DNA of 64,000 bases from Takakia lepidozioides (taxonomy: Eukaryota; Streptophyta; Takakiopsida; Takakiales; Takakiaceae): contig CM060734.1 of the NCBI GenBank assembly GCA_030704615.1, positions 14,136,001 to 14,200,000 on the forward strand, written 5' to 3'. Positions 12,346-24,810 of the stretch are shown here, one piece after another. Made by a program: the position numbers and the translations under genes. Under the pieces are notes generated by a model, which saw nothing but the letters and a program-made list of their open reading frames with translations, did not search any database and was not told the DNA's origin. The first letter of the stretch is position 1. Each line of letters opens with the position of its first letter.

Positions 12346-13264
12346 TGTCAGCAGAATGTCAGCTTGCAGGGCAGTTCATCCAAGATTAGGCAACGAAAGG
12401 ATATAGTGGGACCACCACTGGATGTGTCCATTGGATGTGTAAGATGTTCAATCGACGGCGGTTGGGCATGGCGCCATTGGGCTCGAAATGGAGCCAAACG
12501 AAGGTTGTTGAAGGTGGGTAGTCTGACAGGCAATGTCCTGGCTTCGCCATGCTCAAACAGCAGTCTCCAGTCTGCGCAACGAACCATGCCAAACTCTGCA
12601 AACTTGCCATTGTGCAGAGGGGTCAGACATGCTGAGGTTCAATCAGCTCAAGGTCCAATAAGTTCTCCATTTCCTGTTTAACCAGCTGCAGCACTTTAAG
12701 TTCTAGGAATGTTGCTTTCCGAGTCCTATTATGTTTGCTTTACTCACACTATGGTAAGGTTGCAAATTGTTTTCACTGGTGTGACGAAGACGGGCTCATC
12801 AGTATTTCCAACTGTAGCATCGGGACAATCCATTTTGCTTCAAGCACTTTGCTGCCTGACTTAGCCCTCTGCCCTGAGCTGATGATGTGTGCTAAATGAA
12901 CCCTATGTATGGAAGTATTTTTGTTTCAGCCTTCACTTTGGAGGGTGGTTAGTCATACATTTAAAACGGCCATAAGGGATCATGTCCAGCACTTTTGGGT
13001 GCCGGCTGCAACACTGGTGTCCCCAAACACTTTCCTCCAAAACAAGAGGAAGCTTTGGATCTTGGACTATGTTTTTGTGGTTACAGTTTTTCTCACCATA
13101 AAGAGGCCTCTTGCCATTCCCTAGGTTCATAACTCTGCTCTGAATTCCAAGGTCTCTCTTGCTTGCGTGTTGTATGTCAGTTGGATGAGGTTAGATGACA
13201 TGCTTATGTGTAGGTCTTTCTACAAATTTAAACATATGCTCTGTTTGGGGCTCTTGGGTGGCAG
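12346..13264. other. No recognised gene
   Basis: Unique-looking sequence. On the minus strand near 12,660-12,600 a short stretch (KQEMENLLDLELIEPQ) recalls the entry to a gypsy reverse transcriptase, but nothing supports it downstream. I see no other coding signal. Confidence 0.35.
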
Positions 13265-13388
13265 GCCCGCAAGAAGCTGCTGACATTCTAACGTAGCAAG
13301 ATCCATGACTGGGGCTTAGAGGCACTGGAGCCTGTTGATGGGGAGGACTTTGTCATTGAACATGTGGGCGAGACCATTCAACGTCAGG
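13265..13388 (+). pseudogene. SET1/ATXR7-like SET-domain exon fragment
   Basis: Between an acceptor (GGTGGCAG) and a donor (CGTCAG/GTTCCT) the translation is RKKLLTF, a TAA stop, RSKIHDWGLEALEPVDGEDF and then VIEHVGETIQRQ. This matches the start of the SET domain of SET1/Trithorax-type histone H3K4 methyltransferases, in which a nearly invariant RSKIHGWGL-like motif is followed by EDFVIEYVGE. The in-frame TAA within the exon and the lack of neighbouring SET exons indicate a dead fragment. It is too short to appear as a long open frame. Confidence 0.65.
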
Positions 13389-15157
13389 TTCCTCTCTGTC
13401 CTTTCTTGAGAAAACCTCATACATAGCTTTTGAAATCAAGGGTATCCATACTACTTGTAGGACTGGAGGGAAACGGGTGCTATTGTGGTAGGGAGTCAAT
13501 AACTGCTTGCCTCCCTACCATCAATCGATCAGTTTAATATTTGGGTAGTGAAATGGCAATGCCAAAACCCCAAACCACAGGAAACGACAAGAGCTGATTA
13601 CAAGGTTAAAGTGAGAGCTTGTATGGTGTTGGAACAGGTTAGTGTCGATTGACAGAGATCAATGTCATGAGTCTCCATTAAGCGACTGAAATGAGTTTCA
13701 GCCATCTTGACTTTTCCTGAATCTCTTTTGTTTCTCCTTGCAGGAGCATCCGCCTAATCTCATCTCCCTAATCTCAACACTATCAACTGGACCAGCATTT
13801 GAACTGTTCAAGCTTCCTAGCCAATTATATAGGAGTTCCATATAAGGCCCATCCCCAAAGGGAGCTCTAAGTTATGTCGACTTCGGCCGGAGTTTTCCTC
13901 TTCTAGAAGTTCCGTAAAATCATCAAGTACTGAACACATGACAAATCAATACCAAGGGAAATGATGAACAGGACAACATTACCAAATGGTTTCCATTACC
14001 ATTCATATTTGTTAGAAAATGAATTTTGACATTAGACAATAGATCTACCACCCTGGTTATCTGATTATATGTTATCCTCTCCTAATTGTTGCTCTTACCT
14101 TGCCCCGGAGGTGTAACATATAACGATCTTGGTACCAGAGCCGGCGGAAGAAATTTGTGACTAGGTAGTTTTACCTGCCATGTACCATCACTCTTGCCTC
14201 TTGTCTAGTATCACATTCTATCCCTAGCCACCAGGGGGGCACATGTGGCGGACCACCGTGCACAATCGACGGCAATCGGATGTAGATTATTTGTCGGAAA
14301 TTGTGCCGTTCCACATTCATTCATACATTCTTTCTTCGTAATATTTCTCAAATAGTCGGGGGTTGGTATCCTAAGAGCAGCATGCTAACGTGAGCACAAC
14401 CCAGGGTCATGGGAGTTTTATGCTTTTTAAACTCGGTCATATGAGTTATATGTTTTCAAAACGCAATAAAACCATAAGCGGGTATAGTTTTTGGTGCATT
14501 TGTACGGTACATCTACGCCAATTCAGCGAGGCGAAACCTTCAGTAGTGTAGCTAGAAACCCTAAACCTATAGCGGCGGCGGTGAATTTCACACTGAGAAA
14601 TGATATGTGCTATGGGCACAAACTGAATTTTGTAGTGAGAAATGATAGTTTAGGTGAATTTCGCACTGAGGAATGATATGTGATATGGGCACAAACCTAA
14701 GCATCCGTGGGTTTCGCATTGAGAAAAAGCCACGCCTATAGGGTAACATGTTCATCAGGTATAGGGGCTACTTGTTCTTTATGTGTTAGTTTCGCATAAT
14801 TGTTAGTTTCACCAATTTCATTTACTGTGGAAATTTCACGGAAATTTCGCAGAAATTCGGGGAATATGTCCTTGTGATCACGTGAGCGTGCTCACGCGCT
14901 ACCCAACCTCCCCAACCTCAAATAGTTCAGGGTGTGACCCACCATAAGATTGTTTCATAAGTTGGATCGGTTGTAGATTATTTGTCGGGGGGGGTGGTAT
15001 CCTGTGAGCACAGCATGAGCATGCTCACGTGAGCACAACCCATGGTCATGGGGGTTGTATGTTTTTAAACTGCGGTCATAGGAGTTACATGTTTTGAGGC
15101 ACCGTGCATTTTATAGGGTACAGTTGCACCAAAACGATAAACTATCTGATCTATCTT
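13389..15157. other. Non-coding, with a dispersed repeat
   Basis: No gene is recognised. A motif with GTGAGCACAACCCA, GGTCATGGG and TTTTTAAACTCGGTCATA occurs at about 14,388-14,470 and again at 15,015-15,095, with a partial copy at 11,233-11,275, so an unidentified dispersed repeat is present. Confidence 0.45.
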
Positions 15158-15331
15158 TCAATTTCGCGTTTGCCACCTGCCAGCCACAACATAGATGTTT
15201 GACAGCAGTACATACACGACAACATTTTGTGGTTGCCACTTGAGGGCACAGTCTAGTGCAGCCCGTTCAGCCAGCTCCACATAGCCATAAATTTTGCAGG
15301 CGCCAAGCGAGCCCCTCGATACAGTAGCACC
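15158..15331 (-). pseudogene. Pentatricopeptide repeat protein, E-motif fragment
   Basis: The minus-strand translation contains LGACKIYGYVELAERAALD and then YVLLSNIYVVAGRW, the characteristic E/E+ motif region that follows the repeats in PLS-class plant PPR proteins, which act in organellar RNA processing and editing. Only about 55 residues remain and no flanking PPR repeats or DYW domain are visible. Confidence 0.7.
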
Positions 15332-15346
15332 TAGCTCAAATGGCAT

Positions 15347-16503
15347 GCCGTAGACAAATCCTCTGCCTCATCCAAATGTCGTGCACGGCCAAGAAGGTCA
15401 ATCTAACACACACCCACACATTTGGTGATCCCTTAGGTGTAGATCTGAAAAACACATGGTCAAGATGCAGTACTTCCTTACCCAAAAAAAGGAAAGAGAA
15501 ATCAAAATACGAACCGAAACTAAGGAAGGTGGTGGCGAGAGTGCTAGGAAGAGAGGCTTCTTCCTCCACATCACTAAAGAAAGCAATGAAGTACGGGAGC
15601 AGTGCTCTAGTAACTAATGTAGTCTCCAAAAATGTATACAACTACATCAAACCACCTCATGTCAGAGATTCCTTTATAGACTTGCAACTTGTAGCTTATG
15701 TCTGAGTTTGTAATCCTAGGACCATCCTTGGCATCTGAAGTTTATTGATCGCTTAAATGTCACAAGTAGAAGTGGCTTCTTTACATTTGCTAGGGGCTTC
15801 ACATGGAGACACCTAAAGGTGGGTTATGTGCCAAGTGGACTGGATGATCCCAAGCTCAGGAAGGCATGGCTGCTCCTCAGCCACTCCCTGGACATGACAA
15901 TCTTCAAAGATTGGAAGCACTTACAAGAAAAAAATGTGGTGTGTAAAGAAAGGGGCTCAAACACACACCCTCAATAACTACATTAGCTTAACAGAGTAGA
16001 ACTACATAGCCCACCCATGTCGCAGCGGAAGGGAAGACATAGGCGGGGGTTTATCTAAATACAGAGAACCAGTGGCACAACATGTGATTACGCAAACAGC
16101 TCAAGGTCCATCGTCGCCTTCACAGTAGCACTCCCTCGACAAGCACAACTCATGGGAATTCGTCAAATGTTGGTATTCATGATCTCTTTTCATAAATAGG
16201 CGAACTGAGCTGCAGGAATGCCTACCCGACAATCTCTCATTTTCTCTCACTTTCACACACTTTTACCTCTCAAAAACCAAGGGCAGGATCCATTGACACT
16301 ACCAACTGTTGTGCTAGAGCTCTATGTTGAATGTAGCATCACAGGAATCAGTCAAACAGAAATATACTCATGCAAACACTCTATCCTCTCAAGAATGCAG
16401 AGATAAACCCTTAATGCAGCATGATACTTCAGAATGCACTATCCAGCCATCAACCACCCTTCCAGAATGCCCAAGTAACAAGGCTACCCACTAAGCAAAA
16501 CAT
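15347..16503. other. No recognised gene; one possible exon remnant
   Basis: At about 15,735-15,945 (+) one frame stays open and reads LKFIDRLNVTSRSGFFTFAR then HLKVGYVPSGLDDPKLRKAW, which has protein-like composition but which I cannot assign. The rest, to 16,503, holds nothing I recognise. Confidence 0.3.
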
Positions 16504-17836
16504 TCAACCTTGCCCTAATAGTCTGGCATGATGTAGTAAATGCAAAACATATGCGACGAGCAATCTTTGAGAGTGCCCATGATAGTTTGATTTTCTATCC
16601 CCGATGGACTCAACAGCTCTCATTGCTAGTGGATCCCGGATATGATTCAGAAGGAACTGACTGAAAGTGTATTCTGGGATTGAGGAGGTGGTGGTAGCCA
16701 CCAAAGGCATTGCAGATGTCATCGTGGCAGCATGAACCATCCCTCCAGTCATTGTCGGTCTGTAATAGGGTGGGGGAGGTGCCTCCGAAACTGCAAGCGT
16801 TGGGTTAATCGCAATGTATGAAGGAAGTGCCATCTCCGGCATCTTCGCACATTGAACCTGACGATGCATGTTGTCATGTTCTTTCCCTGAGTTGATCACA
16901 TCTGCTAATGTAGCAGGTCTCTGTTGCAACACAAACAAGTGAATATCCTCTCGTAACCCACTCAGAAAGCAATATTTCAGAACCCCATCATCCAAGAGTG
17001 TTAGAGGATTCTGTAATCGCATTAGCTATTTGAAACGCGTCTCAAAATCAGCAACTTCATCGTTTGGTCCCTGTCTAATTCTGGCAAGGGCCATAAGAAC
17101 ACTTATAAACTGATGTACTGCTCTGAAATGATTTAGAAAAGCATCTCTAAATTGAGCCCAATGTTGAAATGAACCCCCGTTTTGCTGCCAATACCAAGTC
17201 AACGCTCTACCCCTTAAAATCGTAGGGAACCAGATCAACCAATAAGCATCATCCAAAGCATGATTGGAGCTGTGCCGACTACGAAGTGCATGACCATTTG
17301 GATGAACTTGTTAACTCCAACTCTTTGCTCAGATGAGCTCAAATTTTGACATGATATTCAGGGTTTTCATGTGGTTCACCAGAAAACCAAGGCAAGTGAC
17401 CTGGTAGTGGCAATGGAGCCAACCCTGCTGGCACCACGATTGGGATATCCGGAGCAAGCGGTGTTGGTGGAAGCGCCGGTGCCGGCGTTGCCTGTGGTGG
17501 TTGTGGTTGCGCCATTGAACCTCCTGGGCTCAGCGGTGGATTAGACGCTGGACTACTGGGTCTGGCTGGGCTTAAAGGTGGAGATGATACTGAAGATTCA
17601 GAACCTTCACAGTCCTGTCCGTTCAGATCTATATTTAGGTGATCTATGGGTTGATTAACTGAAGTCTCATCCGTTTCTTCTTCAGATGTTGTTACTTGAA
17701 CTGTACTTCTGGGTAATTGAAAAAATAAATAAAAATCTCTAATTGCTGCACGAAATATTCTACGTCTAAGTCTAGGATCTGTCTCTCCGGAATCTATACT
17801 AGGACTGTGATGGGAGCTAGAAGCAGAATTCGACAT
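16504..17836 (-). pseudogene. Tat-like Ty3/gypsy Gag
   Basis: Three minus-strand blocks (17,836-17,339; 17,256-17,026; 17,022-16,504) make one Gag. The first is Ser/Pro-rich and begins MSNSASSSHH. The second contains the retrotransposon gag core (LRGRALTWYWQQ, FRDAFLNHFRAVHQF). The third continues it (YCFLSGLREDIHLFVLQQRP). Blocks two and three are in one frame separated by a single TAG; blocks one and two differ in frame. No zinc knuckle, protease or polymerase follows, so the element is truncated at about 16,500. Confidence 0.75.
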
Positions 17837-18064
17837 TCATCTTTGCTAGTTGGTTTATCATGCTATCAATGCTCTCATCCCCTAATTGACATGAGGAGAT
17901 GGTATGGTAATGTCATTTGTACTGTTCTCTCAAATAACACATCCGATCATTGCTATCATTGTTCTTTCAGCACAACCATTTTCAATCGTTGAGAATACTT
18001 CATAAAACAGTTTATCATCAAAACAACAAGCAAGATTTTAAGGAATTCAAAGCAGCTAGTCTAT

Positions 18065-18082
18065 CTCCCGGCAGACGCACCA
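18065..18082 (-). promoter_or_regulatory. Retrotransposon primer-binding site
   Basis: On the minus strand the 18 bases read TGGTGCGTCTGCCGGGAG, the complement of a tRNA 3' end terminating in CCA. It lies upstream of the Gag start and a few bases downstream of a probable LTR end (TTGACA). This is the layout of a tRNA-primed gypsy element of the Tat/Ogre kind, whose binding sites have a similar TGG..GCCGGGGA form. Confidence 0.6.
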
Positions 18083-18087
18083 AAAAT

Positions 18088-20579
18088 ATGTCAACCATTA
18101 ATGCACCCCATTAACAGTTGCATACTTTAAGTTAGGGTTCGTGTTAGACAGCGCTAGGTTAGGTCTCGAAGGCGCTGCCTAGCTCCAAGGGTGCTGCTAG
18201 TGTGGATTATAATTTTTCTATGTTATAAATGTTTGCATTTGTAATTTGTAACCAACAGTTAGTTCTAACTCGTTGACGTATTTACGAAAACAATAGTCCA
18301 AGAATAAGTAATGCGAATGTATAATTACCCTTGGTATAAAGGGTTATGGTTATTTTAGAGGAGAGATATCTAGTGTAAATATTAATTATTCAATAAACAA
18401 CAACAAATTAATTTCAATTAACCAACTTTATTATTATTATTATTTTTGAATAACTTTATGTATATGTTCAAAAGATAGAGATACTGATTTATTTAGTTTT
18501 TACTAGTACCCATTAATTTAGATGAGTCAAGAATATATAATCAATTAGATCATTCTCAGGGAAAGATCAGCCCAACAAACAATATTAATATAACCAAAAT
18601 AAAAGAAGAGAATCAAAACCAACTATAGTGAAGCAGTGTGGCTATTGGAATTTGAAACCCCAACCTCGAATGCACGAGTGAAATCACTAACCAATAAGTC
18701 ACTCAAGTTATATTTAAAATCAATCTTCATATCTAAGTACTTATAGGGCTATTAGAAGGATTCTGAACAAATAAGCAAAACTAAGCAAGTTGCAACTTGC
18801 AGAAATTGAACCCCCAACCTCAAAAGTATAAACTACCAGACTAACCATCACACAAATCTAGAGATGTTGTTACAAGAGGGTTTCTTTTAGTTATTTAAAC
18901 ACAATAGTTAAATCTCACTCTTTAACATGGCCCGGCAGTTAGAATTCCCTGTTTTCAAAAATCCATAAGTCCCTACTAGGTTCTTCAATTCACTTGCTGT
19001 AAAACAGAAGCTGTAACCTAAGCTTTACTCAACAAGATCTTGGAATTAATTTGTGAATCAATGTCCATAAAAAGGGTTTAGCTCAAATCATTCAAACATA
19101 TATGTTTTTGCAGAATCACTGCCATGACCAAGTCCCAAATTCTGCTAGCATATACTGCCTACTTTAGAAATTAATATCTCTTAACCTAGGCAATAATTAC
19201 TAGAACTACAAACTTCTAGTGTTGTAGTAATCTTAATTTTATGACTCAAAGAAGAATCCTTTCAGATATCTTACTAGCAGAAGTAAATAAATCAAATCGT
19301 ATCAGCCAAACATAATTCTACATCATAGACTTTTGTTGCTCCAGTTTAAAAACAACTACTTTCAAAACTTCATATTTTATGATCCCTTGCTCCAATCTGG
19401 CTAATCTTAGGTCCTATGGGAAGTATTAGCCTTATTCTCTGCTATCAACAAGAACTAGCATAGAAAGCTTTCAAGAACATATTCTAAAGCAGATCGATTT
19501 TGTATAAAAGAAATGAGAACCCTTTCCTACATGAAAAATGACCGAGTCCCCAACATCTGCAATTGTGTGCCAGTGTAAGAAAAACTGATTTCAAAAATTA
19601 ATTTCTGAGGATACAAAGCTCTGATTTCACTAATGTCAGGTGCTATTGGAAGAATTATCTTTATTCTCTGCTATCAGAAAGAACTAGTATGGAAATAAAT
19701 CAATAGGACCCCACTAGAGTAGATCTATTTTGCCAACAAATGAGCAGAATCCTAAAACCAAGTACTTGAAAAGCAAAACAAAAACTGTATGTCCTACCAG
19801 CCCTTGTCTAGATTAGTGTTACACTTGACACTCCGAAAGGGTTGATCAGATCAAGTCATCACTTCATTCAATTACAAAGCGGAAAGAACTAGATACGATT
19901 GCAAATCTGGAACAAAATAATTGTAACTTCGAGTCCATCGCTCACTACTACTGATTCTCTCTCCATCTTTGTGCTCTCCAACTCCAACGGTTGCCCTTCA
20001 CCGTGCTCTCTACATCGTGCTAGTCGCTCACTGGTACTCTCTCAATTGATATTACTTGCTTCCCACTCCCCCAAGCCTCCTTTTATACTTATTTTGGGCC
20101 AATAGGAAAATTAGGAATTAATCATTAAATTTAATGGAAAGCTTGTTGGCCAAGCAAACTTGGATACTTCTGATTTCATCCATCCTGGTAATGTCATCCC
20201 TTTTGCATCCATCCTATAAATTCATCCAGCCTGTGCTCTCTCATCCGTCCGTTGATTTCATCCATTTTCATTCTTCCTCATAATTTTCATCCATCTGTAA
20301 CTTTCATCCATCCAGGGACATGACCAACTTAAGTTGGTACATGACCAACTTACATTGATACATGAGCCGTTTTAAGTCCTCATGAATGTTGCTCCTCATC
20401 CATGTCATTCATCCGTTTGGGAAGTGGGATCGCTACCCTTGATCAACCAATATCCAGCGGTTCACATTTATCCTTGTTTTCCCATTAGCTCCCTTTCCCG
20501 TGCTATGTTGAGATCGGGGAGAGGTTCCCATGCTTGAAGTAGCGAGTTGTAGCGGTTGATTGTTTTTAGAGTCGTCTAT
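18088..20579. other. AT-rich sequence, probably the LTR of the Tat-like element and flank
   Basis: Starting with TGTCAACCATTAATG the sequence becomes AT-rich and lacks coding signal for about 2.4 kb. Its left edge is where a 5' LTR should end, judged from the primer-binding site. I cannot place the other edge. Two stretches (about 18,650-18,705 and 18,800-18,855) contain GGTTNNRANTC-like and TGGTTAGT-like motifs on the minus strand that recall tRNA-derived promoter boxes, but the match is weak. Confidence 0.4.
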
Positions 20580-21121
20580 TGGTGAGACATCCAGTACAAA
20601 TAGACATATTTGCCCACATTTGCTGAGTCAAAAAGACATCGATCTTGAATCGTTCTTGGCGTTGAAGACTATTCGTTGAGTTCTAAATCATACCTCCATA
20701 CCATGTAGCTTCTAGGGTACTGTCCGCAAACCAAAAGCTGAGTTCCTGTAACTGCCGACTCCTTGTCAAAAACTTCAAAGGTATAATCCACAGGATAGTC
20801 TGGCAGACAACGCCATCGCGTACTAACGGAATCAAACGCCCCCACTTCCGTGCACTTATGAGAGGCTGTACATTGTGTGCAGGACCAGCCAACATGTAAA
20901 CCCATTCCTCCTTGATCTCTACCCGTTTGCGAGTCTCAAAGACGTCGTTGCGGCCTCCGTCATCAACCACCGCTAGCGCATTCTGTCATTTCTTACAACC
21001 ACCTGTCAACGGTAAATAATAAGAGTGAGGCACCCGTGCAATGCATTCTAGTGTCACATGGTCTGTCAATCCTGGAATCAAGGAGTTGTCCTTCGACAGG
21101 TCCTCCGGCTCTACCATTGCT
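20580..21121 (-). pseudogene. F-box/kelch-repeat protein, broken
   Basis: Reading leftwards from ATG at 21,121 the protein begins MVEPEDLSKDNSLIPGLTDH followed by VTLECIARVP, an F-box of the plant F-box/kelch type. It continues with VEIKEEWVYMLAGP, then after a frame change near 20,850 AFDSVSTRWRCLPDYPVDY and SAVTGTQLLVCG, then MVWRYDLELNE and a TAG where the family has Trp (NEW). Members are substrate adaptors of SCF ubiquitin ligases. A TGA near 20,990, the frameshift and the TAG make it a pseudogene. It abuts the palindrome array of transposon E0. Confidence 0.7.
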
Positions 21122-21254
21122 AGAATTCCATTTTATTTATGATTTCTTACTATGATTTCGTACTGAACTTCAAAAAATATATGCTAATGTACATAAAATG
21201 TGCTATTCTAAATTATGATCCGAAAAATTGATTGACACCGTCCGGGGGGAACCT

Positions 21255-21990
21255 TTATACTTTCCAGAACAGAAATGTGGCACCGCATTTCCGTCCAACA
21301 AGTAAGGTATGTAACAATGGAACGGAAATGCGGTGCCGCATTTCCGTCCAACATGTACGGCATGTAACAATGGAATTGTCCATGTAAGTAATCAAACAGT
21401 GCAACGGAAATGCGGCACCGCATTTCCGTCCGGGGGAAACCTTTATACTTTCCAGAACAAAAATGTGACACCGCATTTTTGTCCAACAAGTAAGGTATAT
21501 AACAGTGGAACGGAAATGCGGTGCCGCATTTCCGTTCTGGATGAAAGTCCTTAAATAGTGTAACGGAAATGCGGCACCGCATTTCCGTTCTGGATGAAAG
21601 TCATGAAACAGTGGAACGGAAATGCGGCGCCGCATTTCCGTTTTGCATCTCAGGCATGAAACCGCATTTTCGTTCGGGATGCAACTCAACGCTGTCTGGA
21701 ACGGAAATGCGGCGTCTCATTTCCGTTTTCACTGTAACTCATCAGACGCTGGGACGGAAATGCGGTGCCGTATTCCCTTCCATGGCATACAATTTCCAAT
21801 AGTTCCAGCGGAATGCCCCTCAGCTTTCCCGTGCTAGCTCCTACTTCATGATAAATGAACACGTGGCCCAACGGAAATGCGGCACCGCATTTCCATGTGT
21901 CTCGAGTCCACCCTGGCATTTCTATCCTGCATCGGGATGCGAAAGGTAATGCGAGATCGGATGGTAGTAATGCGGCGCCGCATTTTGATG
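21255..21990. repeat. Palindromic site array, subfamily I
   Basis: About eleven copies of a dyad-symmetric site, core GAAATGCGGYRCCGCATTTC, spaced roughly 50-60 bases apart (for example near 21,263, 21,322, 21,405, 21,512, 21,563, 21,618, 21,703, 21,871). Arms are about 10 bp and the central dinucleotide is only ever CG, CA or TG. The array lies directly upstream of the E0 ParB-like gene, where a promoter should be. The open frames crossing it are by-products of the repeat. Confidence 0.85.
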
Positions 21991-22254
21991 TCTGCACTCA
22001 TCCTTGCTGAAGTGGCAGGAGGCGGCGCGGCCTGACCGTTGGATAATGATGTTTGTCCGGCAGACTGCAGGCGTACCTTTGACGATTCGAATTTCATAAT
22101 GACGCATAGTCCACGAGGACTTCCATCCCAGCCTTTCGAACCCAAGGGGTGCATCCCCGCCGTTTCAGGTTCTTTTGTCGTGTTTGCTCATTCACCCATC
22201 TCGCGCCCTTTCTATCTGCACTCTTTGCCCCTTTTCCGTGTCTCTGTTCTTCTT

Positions 22255-24810
22255 ATGCTCCAACCTGAGAGGGAGGAAGTTCCTGCACCAGAGAAGAGAC
22301 GTCGTCGCAAGCTCCGCAAGTTGTACTTCGGACGAAGGCCAATGCCGAAGGGGAGGAAGCAGATGCGTCTTCAGGAGGAGATGGTCATCGCGCAGCAGCA
22401 GGTAACGTTGGCAACCCAGCCCCCAGTGAGTGCTCCGTGCTATCGGGATACGCGCAGCTGATCTAGCACCGACACCCTCCCTCCTTTTCATTGTGCAATT
22501 GTTAGACTGTATGATATGACACTTGAAAGCCGAAGATGTTTGCATGCCTAACTCGAAAGGTGGAGGTGGTGGAGGGATCGCAAGAATCCGAAGAGTCGTA
22601 GGAAGAATCCGTGGAGCTAGCTGCAGCATGCACACCCAGCCGATCCACGAGCACGGCTCTTCCTGTTGGGCTTAGCCCTGTGCGTTTCAAGGACGCTGCT
22701 TGGAAAGGCAAGTCTTTGAAGTTCAAAGAACCAGAGAAAGACTCACGTTTGAAGCTCATGGAGAATCGCCAGCAGGGGTCGGTGCCTTCTCCACCAAAGA
22801 CCAAGAAGAAGCAGCCCGTGCTTGAACAAGTTTCCAAACCGGACTAGGCCGTTCCCCCCCCCCCCAGGAGAATGAAGCAGATGGGGGCAGTGCAGATTCA
22901 AATGCAGCAAACACCTTCACCTGCAAAGATTAAGAAGCAGAAGACAATCAGAGGGAGGGCGGAGCAGTCTCCCACAAAACCGGCTCCACGAGCTGAAGCC
23001 CAGTTCCTGCTTGATTTCCAGACAGGTGATGTTGGGGGCGTCTCTGCTGCAGCAAAGGCAACGGGATCGATCGATGTCATCGATCTGTCAGTGGAGGAGG
23101 GTGCTGCTGCTCAACGTTCGCAGCAGGACTTCTCCACCGTTGTGGAAGAACTTCAGGACACTGCAGGCCCGGAGGAGGCCTCTGCAATGCGACAATTGCC
23201 CGCACAGATTCCCCAGACTATAGCTGCAGTTGGGGATGCTCCAGCTGCTCAGCCCCTACCGCCACCTGCAGAAATGTCTCCGGAGGAATTCCAAAGCGCA
23301 GCGGATACAATGTTGGAGGAGACACACAGTAGTATTGGCAGAGTTCTAGGCAACAGGGTATTCCAGCGGACTCTTCGAATTCCACTCTATCGCATGGTCT
23401 CCCTTCCCATCGTCAGGCAGGCTCTTCCAGGAGATGTTGATAAGCTCAAATTCGCATTTCGAGAAGGGTATCGTCTAGGTTCGCCAGCCTTCTACGTTTC
23501 CATTGAGAATGAGGACGGCAAAACTCGTGGACCCACTGCAGATGAATTGTCAACATGGGATACCCACTGGCACACTCGCAACGACAAATTCGAGACAATG
23601 CTGAAGGGTGATTCAGACTTCGGCCATATGTCGGGCAAATTTTTTTTTGTGTGGGACGGGAATCACCGACTTCTTGCATGGTGGGAGTACATCAAGCAAA
23701 ACCATGCCAAGCATATTGGCTGGCATTACATGGTGGAGTGTGTCATCCTCAAGGTGAAGGCGGCAGACTCCTCCCTGCTCAAGAATGCCATGGCGGACCT
23801 CAACTCGTAAGATTCTCATACCCTCCCATGCACATCCGGAATGCGGTGCCGCATGCACCGCATTTCAGTTTCCAATCAGTTTTGTTTCCGCCCTTCAGTG
23901 GACTGAATTGGAGAGTGTGCCTTGCAGGGTCACTGAAAATGCATACGTGCATACCCACATGGCACATATGTTGTATAGGATGAGGAAAACTGGTCTCACT
24001 GACCCGCACATGTTTGCCGAAATGCTGGAGCCCGAGCTCATTCAAAAAGCCGTGGCAAAAACAGACCGGACATGGTATCGGCTCACTATGGATGGAATGG
24101 TGAGGTGAAGATCAATGCACTGAAGTTCCTAATAGCCACTCCACTTCCTGCTCCTGACATTGGATCGGAAATGGCAGGCACGGTGGCTGTCGATCTGGAA
24201 TGCATCGGAGAGTATAAGGACCATGTGGTCTTTTCCACTCGAAGTTTCCGACCCTGCAGTGGATGTGTTGCTCAACCGCATGACTTGGTGGTTCTAGGTA
24301 GTACAAGGTACTTCCCCCAATTGCTTTGCTGGCATGAATTCCGTGAACTGCTATGTGACAATGCATGTTGGAAACACAGGTAATGACGAATGCGAAGGAG
24401 CAAGTCATAATGCATACAAATTCGTTCGGCTTGTACGTGAAATGGGATGGAACACAGACATTGGAAGACTACATGACACGTTTCAGATGTGCGTACAAGG
24501 ACAACCTCTTCGCCCAAGTGAGTTGCACCATCGTAAGTGTCTTGGTTTCGGTTGTAGGGACCACGCAACGTCAACATGTATCCTGTAACCTTCTTCACAT
24601 GTACCTGATTGTTTTGTGCTGCATGCACTTAGCCTTGCAGAGTCGTCCGATGAGGAGATGGTTGCAGACTTCGAGATGGAATTGCAAAGGCCATTCTTCA
24701 CCAGAAGATCGTTTCTTGCGAGTCCCCAGAAGCCCTTTCTTCTCCCATCATATGCAGACATGACTGCTAGAGAATCCATCATGAGGGCAGAAATGCCTAA
24801 TCCGTTTGAG
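22255..24810 (+). pseudogene. E0 ParB-like gene, methyltransferase exons deleted
   Basis: Exons by comparison with E3: 22,255-22,401 (basic, KLRKLYFGRRPMPKGRKQMR), a long exon ending at 23,806 that carries the ParB-like region (LPGDVDKLKFAFREGYRLGS, then FFVWDGNHRLLAWWEYI), 23,928-24,104, 24,177-24,297, 24,380-24,517 and 24,641-24,810. The exon equivalent to E3 exon 4 and all methyltransferase exons (E3 exons 7-9) are missing. Three in-frame TAG codons interrupt it: in the acidic stretch SQESEES/EES (22,593), before the poly-C run (22,845), and at the end of the 24,177 exon, where E3 has CAG. The last exon is cut by E1. It can no longer make the full protein. Confidence 0.75.

Larger units (their letters stand above)
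21240..24810 (+). mobile_element. E0: truncated ParB-gene transposon
   Basis: This is the palindrome array plus the plus-strand ParB-like gene of an element related to E3. The divergent transposase half is missing on the left, where the F-box pseudogene lies. On the right the last exon is cut by the left terminal repeat of E1 at 24,811. E0 is the oldest layer of the nest by this logic. Confidence 0.7.

Noticed and set aside
12348-12660. Gypsy reverse transcriptase remnant
   Set aside because: Only a short KQEMENLLDLELIEPQ-like stretch fits; the following frames show none of the conserved motifs.
18650-18855. Two tRNA genes or SINEs in the AT-rich LTR region
   Set aside because: Box-like motifs are present but spacing and stems do not give a tRNA fold by eye; too weak to annotate.
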